From the NCBI RefSeq assembly GCF_905147045.1, contig NC_065889.1, positions 1,369,001 through 1,433,000 of the forward strand: a DNA stretch of 64,000 nt, in the 5' to 3' direction. This DNA is from Nymphalis io. Lineage: Eukaryota; Arthropoda; Insecta; Lepidoptera; Nymphalidae. Made by a program: the position numbers and the translations under genes. Shown piece by piece: positions 46,001-58,000 of the stretch (position 1 is the first letter of the stretch; each line of letters opens with the position of its first letter). Under the pieces are notes generated by a model. The model made no database searches. It was not told the DNA's origin and was given only the letters and a program-made list of their open reading frames with translations.

Positions 46001-49000
46001 CGATTTTCAACCCAAAATACTAGCAATTTATGTCGGATAAATAAAATTATCTGGCAATAAAGATAACAGTTGATGTTAAAATAGCTTCTAAAAGCCCAAA
46101 ATTGAGGATAGATATTAAATTTAAGAGTACTAATTTTAATTTTGTCTTCGTTTAGATATACGCACAGCTTTGATTTCTTATTTATATTTTAAAGGTTTGA
46201 AAATTGCAGTCGAATTATTCAAAATACAAAGTACATCGTTAGTAAATTTAATGAAATAATTTAAAAGCCTTCAGTTTAAATATTTATTCATTTGAGATGA
46301 TGTGAAATTCTTAATAGTCATTTAAATATAACACTTTTTTTACAGATAGCAAATTATACTAGCGGTCCCGCGGTGGTCGAAATTCGTTTCATTATTTTAT
46401 TTTTTCATTAACATAAAAAAAAATTTTTTTCTTCTCTGCTTAAAGTATTAAATTGTAGTTGAAAGAATCGGTCGGTCTATATGACAATAAAACAAGTAAA
46501 TCGAATGAAATTTCAAAAAAATGTTTGACAACGACCGGTAGACTATATGTTTGGCATTGGCATTATGAACGTAAACTATGAATGTTTTATTTTATGAAAT
46601 ATAATGTATATCTAACACAAATATACATAAATTTTAGCTTCTGCACTCCTTATCCATATAAACTTTAACCAGGCCAACGCTCACATCCCTTCGTGCGCGC
46701 AATGTGCTTAAAAACGGTTACAAAGTTTTTCTTTATGTATTAATAAATAAAAAATGCATGCTATATAAGTATAAGTACAAAAAAAAATTTGTTATCAAAT
46801 TCTGTTACTATTATTCTTTTATAATATGACATATTATTATAAAGAGATCTTATATTATTATGTGGTATCATATATCATTATGAAATGTTATTATAGACAA
46901 ACTATGATGAAAATTTGTTATGCACTTTATGCCTTGCACATTAGCTGAATAATTCCACTGGGCGCAACACAAAGTATTAATACTTTGGAGGTAGAGTAAC
47001 CAGTAAATACCTGCCCAGACGTACTTGTAAAAAAGCCTCACCTCACCCCTATTAACACGAGTAAGTTAAACATTTGCCATTTATACTGCGATTATGGAAC
47101 TATTGATAATGAAATTACACTTGTAGAGGTAAAGCGACGTTAGTTAAGCAAACGTTAATGATTCTGCCCTTTAAAAGTCTAACCGCAAATTGAGGTTAAA
47201 TTTGCATAACTGCTTTTAACACAAGGATTCGGTGATAAACAACAAACTCACGCCTTTCATTACGGGATCTGTTCAATGTATTTAAATATTTTTTGTGACC
47301 CGTAGAAACAGTATTACTTTATTTATTTTTTTAACTTTTACTCATGTTTCTTCATATCAATAGCTAATAAAATTTTAGTTCAAAACTAATCGATTTGGTC
47401 CCGTTAATTAACGCCCTCCGTTGCTGCGATTTTAACTTAGAGCGCTTCAAATGTGTAAATAAAGATGAATACTAAATTTCTCACATCTGCCTCTGGGGCT
47501 GATGGTCAACATCATCTTGAAAAAGAAGAAAATCGATTAGGCAGTTATGATCAGGGCATTATCGCAAGACTTAGTCGTGAAAATGTAAAAACAAACTTCA
47601 ATCAATTGATGATGGCGTGCATCAGAATGACTGTACAACGTGACAGATCAGTTTTAAAATACTACCAGCATTTAGTACCTATTTAGTACTATTTAGTACC
47701 TTTGTTCAAATATTTGGTACCAAATTCATTAACAATTTACATTTTTAAAGCTGGTCTGTCGCTTTGTTTAGTCATTCTGATGCACGCTGATAATGCATGA
47801 TCGCAGAGGCGGTCATTAATGTTTCTTATGGCCCTATTATCGCATCTAGTGTTCGGCCAGTGATCGTACTTCGACTATAATCATTATTGGAAATGCGAAA
47901 ATATACGAACCGTGTAATATATGAATTTACATGCTTGGATCATTTTTTTTTCCGCTTATATTTCCAATTTTTTTATTGATAACACTAAAGCTCGGTTATA
48001 GCATTTGCTTTTTTTTCATTGATTTACTTTGCATAATAATAGCATTTTATGTCCATATACTTATTATCATTAAATATTTTTAAACATATTACTATTTTCA
48101 ACCGATTTTTAAAAGGCTTATATTTGGTTAACGTATTTAACCGACCATATAATAAATAAATGTTCTAAATGTAGAACAGTTTGTGAAAACTTGGATAAAC
48201 AAAGCGGAGCCGTAGTCAGTACAGATGGTACGATTGCGGCGTAGTCGTGTTTAAGAATATTTCAAAGAGATGTCTTTGAAGAGAAATGCTTTGTGGGGCT
48301 TTTGTAATGAGAACTACTCGTAAGTTTCTTTGATATTTGATTTACGATTCAATTTAATTGGTATATTATATATTAAGTCAACCTAAGTATTCGTAAATAA
48401 ATCTTACAATTAGAATACACACATATATTATAGAAACAGGTTATATAAAAAAATACTTTAATATATGTATTTGCTTATTTGGTATGGAGAAAATAAATAA
48501 ATAACTAAACTTTTGTAAATACATATATGTTACTCAAATGTTTTAATACAAAGTAAAAGTTTTAATCTGTTTCAAAGATAAAGAATGGAAAGACAGATTC
48601 TCTCCACACTGCTGTAAAATTGCTACGGTGTTCTACAAAACTTGTAGCATGTCCGTAGCGGAAACGGAGACATCGCAAGTCGCGACCCTGTAGCAAGCCA
48701 TAGCAAGTCTCTGCGTAATACGAATACGTTTATTATATAAAGTAAATATTATATAAAATGGGTTATATGTCAATTTACGTTTAAAAAAACATTGGATATA
48801 TATTTATATATATAATATGTAGATTAGATTGCATTGTTACCAGAAAAATATGATGTTTGCAAGGTTTCAGTTGCGAGATTTAGAATTCGTACCAGCAATG
48901 AGTTGTTATGTTCTTAATTTGTGTTTACATTTCGTCTCGTGCTCGGTGGTGAAGAAACACATCGAAAGAAACTGGCATGTGCTTAGACACACAACTTAAG

Positions 49001-52000
49001 TTTCGAACCTTTTTAAAAAGGAATGCCTCTTGAGGAATTGTCATGCTTCAATGCAACCCGCATCTCAGCATTTTATTCGACACGTGCAGGTTTCTCACGA
49101 TGCTTTCCTGCAACATCAAGCAAGAGATGAATAAAAAATCAGTGCTGCTTGCCCGAGTTCGTTCCGACTGAGCGATTGCGGCCATCATTCAAAATGGTGT
49201 TTATTAAATCCATGAAAATACATAAACTGCCATTCTCGTTTAAAAAAGAGTACATTCAGAAACTACTTGCCAACATTTCAATACTGGCACTTTGTTAGTA
49301 CTTGCTTGTGAAAGAAATTAAAACGTGATTAAAAGGCTTCACATAACGGCACGCTGATATTCTCCAGGTTCTATTTAGTTAGCTAATTAGTAACGAACTT
49401 ACTCATTCAATCTAAGAGTTAAAACACGTGATTTCTACTTAAAAACGAAAGATGAAGTACATATTACGTATCAGAACATCATTACGTATTTCGCGTCTGT
49501 TTTACATAATAGTCTGCTAGGTCTGAGGTTTTCTTTTAAACATATAATTGTTAATATTCATTAAGATTTTATTTTAACAATATTTTGATACTTATTTTAT
49601 TAATTCATCTTTCAAATCTCCACAGACATATTATAACCTTTATATTATTTAATTGAGTTTAATGAGCCTACATGTGAAATTTCGATACATAAACAATTTT
49701 GAAACATTAAAATAATAAATATTATTATTCTACGTTTTAAGTTCTAAGATGACTAAACAAAATTTGCATATCTAAGGCTTTGACTGCATTGCGGTACCGT
49801 AGATAAGTCAGAACTTTAGGCATTAGGGATGCTTTTATGCTTAGGGATATTAGCGAAACCGATTTTAAGCATTTGAGTTTATAAAACATTATAGTTTCTT
49901 TATTTTTTTTATATTATATTTCGTAATAAGGTAACAATTATAATATTTATTTTATCTGACTGTTTGTATTTATTATTACTACATGTAAAGATTTGCATAA
50001 AGTGGGTTTTGTGGTATCACGATAGAAAATAAGAAGAAAAAAATGTATGTAGTATTAAATTGATATTATTACGATAAAGAGTTGAATGTCTCGTCGATCA
50101 AGTAACTAATTATAAGGCTGCAGATTCCTAGGTCAAAGGTTCCAACCCCGGGTCGGCTATTAAAAGTTATTCTGTTGACAAATTCTCAGTCACAGTCTGG
50201 AAATTGACAGTATTATATTCGTGCCTTGTAAAGCCGTTTATTCTGGGTTGAACTCTTTCCGGTCGTGTCTTGCCGTCCCATCGTGTTATGAAAGGGACCA
50301 GAGAGGGGACTTGTGTCTGGCCACATACTTGTTCACTATAATATGACCCCTCAGTTGACTATAGTCTCTTGAGAATGGCCATATGTTATGACAGAAAATT
50401 GGTCAAAATGATCATCTTAAGTAAGTTCAATTATAAATTATAATCAACATGTTTCTCTCTATGCCCTACACATGTGTATCATTTTATTAAAATAACGAAT
50501 GTGAAAAGAACAAAATGTATTTTACTTTTGCGTAATCTCTTATTTTATTAAATAGAGTGGTATAGCAGATACGAGATAAGTTATTAAAAGTGCAGGGTAG
50601 CAAGCTCACAATATGTTATTAAAACTTATAATACCAAGAGCTCGTATAACTTTGCATGTTATGACGATATTAGTTTCACGATCGCTCAAACGTTCTTAAA
50701 TATTTTAAAGCACATTCATTTTGTGAAGGTACTTGTAATAATGTCTTATTATATTATGGTGCTGCCACGCTTAAATTATAAAATGTTTTAAACGTTATTG
50801 AACTAACACTATGACATTTTCAAACATATGTTAGATTTTGTTACGATTTGTTACGGTTCGGTCTACATTTAGTTTTCTATATTATTAGAGTTCGATAATA
50901 AGTTAAATTATATAAGAATTTATATAGGTACATACATATCTTGGTAACACTTATTTTACCCGACGAAGCTTATATGATTTCAACAGGCAATGTATGTATG
51001 TATGTCTGTATCTAAACTACCTTTCCTAATTTGACAGATGAGGTATCATCAGAAGCGTCTTGATCGCCCGCTACTTATAGGCTATGTCAAAAAAAAAGGT
51101 TTACAATCACTAGGCTATGTGATGTCTCACTAAATTGAATATGGCGCTCTCGATAGAGGATACAAAGTATTAAAATAATTATTTTAATTAAATTATAATA
51201 CTTGTAATTACGAGGTATAGTAGCTTTTTATAATTTATTTAGTACATAATATTTTACAATTGCGTGTAACTAACTTACAGACCACCGGCGATAGCTCTGT
51301 ACTGTAGAAGTACATTTTATTCAAGTGCATTAAAATTGTTTTATTATTTGCTTACAAGTTTTATCAATAATAATGAAACTAAATGATATCGTAAACTTTA
51401 GTGGAAAATATCCACAAGTATTATATATAAGCATTATATTGAAAACATTTTATGCCATGCAAGTACTCTTTATTAAATTCAATAGATATTCAATGTTATT
51501 GTCTCGACGAACGCAGTATAAAATTAGCATATTCGTTCGAAAAAAATGTACTTTGGATGCAAATGTCGGTCGGTACTTTAGTGTTATATACTCGTGGTTA
51601 GAACGGCATTGCGCTCATTAAAGTTATTTATCGGATAAACGGTGTCGGCACGCAAAGCCACGGTGCTCGGATTATCATGATACAATATATAATACTATTA
51701 TGTATCCAATTACATAATAGTATTATATATACAATGTCGCCTCTAAGCTCGAGATTCTTAAGGAAGTTCAGGACTACTACGGTAAATTATATACATCAGT
51801 AGCGCCTCGTCCTTAACCCGACCCTGGGGATCCTAGAGCCTCTTTAGCCCCCTTCACAGAAGAGTTGCCAGAAGTAAGCCAAGACGAAATCGTGATGGCT
51901 TTGGGGCAGCTTAAAAATGAAAAAGCCCCCGGGGAAGATGGAATTACGACGGAGCTACTAAAGGCAGCTGGAAAACCTTTACTAGCGCAGTTCCAACGAA

Positions 52001-55000
52001 TATTTAATTCTGTCATATTCTCGGGGAGAACTCCAAAGTCATGGAGCAAGAGTGTTGTCGTAATGTTCTTCACAAATGGAGACAAAACCTTTTTGAAGAA
52101 CTACAGACCTATTTCCATATGACATATAGCCATGTCTATAAGCTGTTTTCAAGGGTCATCACGAATCGTCTCGCGCGTAGACTTGACGAGTTTCAGCCCC
52201 CGGAACAGGCCGGATTTCGAAGAGGGTACGGAACCATAGACCACATGTACACAGTGCGGCAGAAGACCGAAAAGTATAATCAGCCCCTGTGCTTAGCATT
52301 TGTAGACTATGAGAAGGCTTTTGACTCTATTGAGACCTGATCTGTTCTGGAGTCCTTACAACGGTGCCAAATCGATTGGCGATACATCCAAGTGCTGAAA
52401 GGCCTGCATGACGCTGCTGTTATGACCGTCAAAGTACAGAATCAGCGGTCGGTCTCTTGCATCGATTACTATTATTATTACCTTTCGCACTTGAGATTTG
52501 CAGACGATATCGTCGTCGTGGCAGAAACCGTGCAGGACATGCAATATATGCTGAGCAGCCTGGCTGATTCTTCTGCTCGAATTGGTCTCCGGATGAACTT
52601 GGAGAAAACCAAGATAATGTTCAATGAACACGTCTGTCTTAAGGGAATTCCTGTCGAAGTTGTTCAGGAGTATGTGTACCTTGGGCAAACTTTGCAGTTG
52701 GGTCGAAACAACTTCGAAGGGGAAGCACGAAGAAGAGTACAGCTAGGCTGGGCAGTGTATAGAAAACTCGGTCAAGTCTTTTCGTCACGAATACCGCAAT
52801 GCTTGAAGACAAAAGTCTTCAACGAGTACGTCTTACCGGTTATGACCTACGGAGCCGAGACGTGGACACTGACAGTGTGTTTGGTCCACCATTTTAAGGT
52901 CGCTCAGCGAGCTATGGAGAGGGCTATGCTCGGAGTTTCTCTGAAGGATCGAATCCCAAATGTGGTGATCCGACAGAGAACCAAGGTTATCGACATAGCC
53001 CAAAGGATTAGTAAGCTGAAGTGCCCAAAGGATTAGTAAGCAGTGGGCTGGACACATATGTCGCAGAACCGACAACGGTTAGAGTAAACGCGTTCTGGAG
53101 TGGAGACCACGCCTTGGCAAACGTAGCGTAGGACGCCCTCCAGCTAGGTGGAGTGACGATATACGCAAAGTGGCTGGCAGCGGTTGGAGATTAAGAGTTG
53201 AAAATCCAGCTCAGTGGCGTGCCATTGGAGAGACCTATGTCCAGCAGTGGACGCGAAAAGGATGATGATGATGATGATGATGAACCAATTACATATTATT
53301 ACTTTTTAATTTCACATCTTTGCTACCTTAACTAAGATAAGAAAAACTTTTTTCACGAAACAAGTATTGCAATAGAGAATAATGCCTAAATAATAACAAA
53401 AAAAAAAAACAAAAAAGATGTAGCAATCCTGTTACTATTCTAAATTTAAATTATTTTTTGCATTTTTTTTGTGACCATTCATGTTAAAGCTATTGTCATT
53501 GTTAATTTCAATGTAGTTAACACCTTAAATGAAGTAAAACTTAGTCTTTTTCTTATGATTGTATGTTTTATACTATATCAAAGTAAATACTTTGTTGATA
53601 TTCTAGAAAAAATTAAATATAACCTATTTGATGCATTATGTTATAGTTCTATACATTTTAATTTCAACATAACTTTTTTTAACTATATTTTTTTTGGATG
53701 ATGCCCAATGTAATAAAAATATTGCCTTATAAAATACAAACTCTTTCTTACGTAAATCACAAAATTATGAGGCTGGCACACCAGGAGGCATTGTATGCCA
53801 AAAGTTATTTTTAGAAAACTTCGCAAAATTAAACGGAGGACTGCACAATCGTAAAATTTGGCACGGCTCCAATCCGATCGGTTCACTTGCAACTTTATTG
53901 ATTTAAAGCCGTAACTTTTAAATTGCACATCACTAACTTTCTCAAATCTTATATATAACTTTACTATGATCTAAACGATCCTTTTATCTACCCTATAAAT
54001 TGTATTTTTATTACTCATTTAACATAACGATTTAGTTTAAAGAAGTGACCTAATAATAATATTTTTTAAATTTTTTATTTTTTACTGAAGATCATATATG
54101 TATTACGGGTTTTCACTACACATGGGTCAGAATTTCATCCGACATGTCGTGTATGTTCCTCCACGACGTTTTCATTCGCCACCGATTGTGGACAAGCGAA
54201 AAAAAACTAATTAATCACTTGTAAAAATCAGTAGTGTTTTCCTGATTTCGAACCCGTTATCTACCCGCATTTGATAAGTGAGTGGTACTTACCCAGACGG
54301 GTTTGCACGCTTTTGTTAACTCTGGATTTAAAGACACCAATGTTGTACCTATCAGGAAATACAGACTCAGGCAAAGCATTCCACAGTTTCGCAGTGCGAA
54401 TGATGAATGTGGATTCAAATTGCTTCGTACGTAGGCGGAGAATTTCCATTTTGTACCTATGGCGCTTTGGTCGCGTTTGCCTTGTCGTTCGGTAGTAAAA
54501 GGGGGTGGAAGGAATTAGTTCGTGTAATTCCTGCGCACATTCTCCGAAATGTATCCGATAGAAGACTGAAAGTGATGCAACCACAAGTAGATGTTCGAAA
54601 CTTTGGCGTCTAGACTCGACCAATGTGTCGTCTCCTATCAGCCTCCTGGCCTACCTCTCAATCAACTCTAGAGCCCGAGTGGTGCTTAGCAGAGCCGTTC
54701 CAAAGGTGAGAGCAGTACTCCATACAAGACCTCACTTGTGCTTTGTATAAGTTAAGCAGTTGTTCTGGAGTAAAGTTCCGTCTCACCTTGGAGATGATAC
54801 CAAGCTTTCGGGCGGCTATTTGGGCTTTGAATTCAATAAAAGAGCCGAAATTTAGAGTCGACGTGATAGTAACGCCAAGAAGGTCAAGGTGGTCAGTTAT
54901 AGGTACGGACACATTTCGGAAAGAGGGAGGTAGCTGAAATTCCCTCTTTTTGGCGGAAAACAAACATGCCTGCGTTTTGGTTGCATTGAACATGACCAAA

Positions 55001-58000
55001 TTGGTATCACCCCAATCGGACACTGCCCTAAGGGTCACGCTCAGGCGCTCAACCATGGCCTCTCTCTGAGCCTGCATTTGGGCCTCACTAGCTCGCGCGT
55101 TGGACTTGTAGCTCTCGACAACTGTGCAATCATCTGCGTACCCATGGATACCGGGCATCAGCAGATCATTGATGTACAGCAGAAATAGTGTAGCCGAGAG
55201 CACTGACCACCGGGGAACACCGGCATTTAAAGCCATTTGAACCGACGAGTAGCCATCAACCACCACTCGTAACGATCGGTTCCTCAGGAAATCTGAAATT
55301 CACGCACAAAGACTAGCTAGCTGGGCAAGGCAGTTCCCCATGGGAGGGGGGGAACTGGGTTATGTGACTGACTGAGCGGTGTCCCGGTCCGCACCACAAT
55401 GGTGGCACATCGCCGTTGATTCGCATCTTACGAATCTTATTTTCCAAAATAATTACCGATCATTACCTGCGTAAGTCGGAAGGTGACTCGTCGCTTTCGT
55501 CTCATCCAGGCTTCGAAGGCTGGCAGGATCGCTCCGACGACGCGTTTGAGCGCGTACCGTTCTTCGCAAAGACGGTCGTGCCACGTCGCAAGAGCCCTAT
55601 AATGCTCCCCCCGTTGCAACGCCTCGAGCGCACTCGGAGGGGCCACGCTATCACTGTTCTGAGGGAGAATGCGGGTTTGTTGATAGACCCTCGAAGGGCG
55701 GAAAGTGCGCTAGGACGGTTGCCACCTCGTAAGATATCGTGCGATATCCCCGCACTATGCGGATGGCCACTCTCGGCTGCGAACTTTGGATCTTAGTCCT
55801 GCAGCGGCGGACGCCCGATAGCCTGTGAGACCAAACGGGTGCCCGTCCCCGTAGAGGGCCATCGATCGCCCGACACCAGTATAGAGACGGCACGGGTTTG
55901 CTCCCAGCCCAAGTAAATTTTGAATTGTCTATATTCAATTGAATTCAGTATATTAAATATGTATTATGTATGTATATACATTATGTGGTGATTTATTGTA
56001 TTAAATCACATTATAGTAAAAAACAAATAAAAGAAAACTGTAATTGACTGTAATTATTTACTCGCTTTACTGTAGCACTTAGCTCGTTTTTTTTGTTAAA
56101 AGAACGATAATCTTGGTCCAATATATCGCGTCTTGATATATTGGACCAAGATAATCGTTCAATCATCTTTACCTACCCCTGTTAATGACGTTTGATGTAT
56201 GGTAAAGTGATTTTTATGATCTCTTTCAGGAACGGATGGAACTTTAATGGATTTTCCTTTAAAGGATTTTAAGATTTTATATTATTTCATTCTTATAGGT
56301 ATATATAAATTTTAAAAGTAGTGTATAAAATTGAGATAAAGTAACAGTAAATGTCCGACTGCTGGGCTAAAGGTATTTCATCACGCTGCTCTTAACATTC
56401 TTTCATACATGTGACAAATATTCACCCAATGCATGCAGGTTTCTTTACGAAGTTTTCCTTCACCACCGAGCACGAGATGAATTATAAACATAACTCAAAT
56501 ACAAATGATAATTGTGCAGTGTTTGACCTTCGGTTACCAATTTAACAAAAAGAATCATCGCTAAAGTATTTGGTATTGGACTATATCAGCTCCCGAAGTG
56601 ACAGATTCGAATCTTAGTATTATTATAACTGGAAACACATTGATTCGTACCGACTGCTTCATTCGTATGCCCATGAAATAGTACTAATAATAATTAAAAA
56701 ACTTTATTTAATTTTAAATTAATTTCAATTTCCAGAATATATAAATTAAAATATTATATTAATTTACTGATGAACTTGAATATCCGTTTTTACTAGATTC
56801 GGACAAATATTCAACAAATACTTACACTTTTTCTCCAATAAATAATATTTAAAATCATTATGTACATAGTCTTGTAACAGCTTTATACGTGTAAGATATT
56901 TTAACAATCTTTTAATTTCAGATACTTTTATCCAAACCGGTAAGCATGGTAGTCCAATGGAGTGAAGTGCGCACCGCTTGGCAGGACAGTGATTTTATCA
57001 CAGAATGCTTATGTTGGCACAATGTGTATCGTCAAAGGCACGGCGCTCCTCAGCTTTACATGGCACCTGAGGTAAATAGAAATTTCAGGACCAGTAACTT
57101 TATTAATACTCTTGTAACTTGACGATATAAAAAGCCAGCTGAATATAGTACATATATTTTATTTCAAAAGTTATCACTTCTGCCTTTTCATTCCAGAAAA
57201 CTAATCTCTATTTATTGCGTGGATATTTTCTGTGCTCCTGATTTATTCGTTAATAACTCATCAAGAATTTCGTTTGAATTATCATTATTTGATATTCTAG
57301 TTGTGCGATTACGCCCAAGCTTGGGCCAACCATTTGGCGCACACCAACAAATTCCGTTATAGAAACGATCGAGACGTTGGACAGAATCTCTATCAGCGGC
57401 CCGTAAGCGACATTCAGCCTGACGTGACCGGTGAGACATTATTTTAATATACAATTAGACGCTGAACAATAACAAAATTATATATCGTAAAAGAGTGATT
57501 ATAAGTAATAATGGCTTAAGAACTTTTTTTCCAATTATTGGTAATTTTACATGATAATTAGATGAGGATATTTTAACAAGTACTCTCGTAAACTAGTTAC
57601 AAATAGTTTATTTTAAATTGGTAATACAATTTTCAGGTCAAGAGGTATCATCCTACTGGTATGCAGCAGTTCGTCAGTACCACTTTTTTAAGGATACCGA
57701 CATCCTTCATGCAAATGTTAATGCAGGTAAATAGTATTATAAGTAATCATATACAATATTTAATCATATTTAAACTTCAATTTTAACACTAATATCTTGT
57801 AAAAGGTGGAAGGTGAATCTCCAATGTTTCTTCTCAAAAGTAGGGAATGCGTTAGACCAATAGTGGGTTACCATTTATAGGCTATTAAATACAATTTTGC
57901 TTTTATAATATTACATACGTAAATATATGATAGTTTCGTTACCTAAGCCAAAAGTATGACAAACTTCGTTATTTTTATGGAAAGGATTTCAAAAGAGAAA

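Noticed and set aside
47465..47686. ORF of 73 codons (MNTKFLTSASGADGQ...)
   Set aside because: It overlaps the foldback repeat and has no family resemblance. Kept only as part of that repeat.
51373..51621. Plus-strand ORF of 82 codons
   Set aside because: No recognisable domain, and it sits in a transposon-rich intron.
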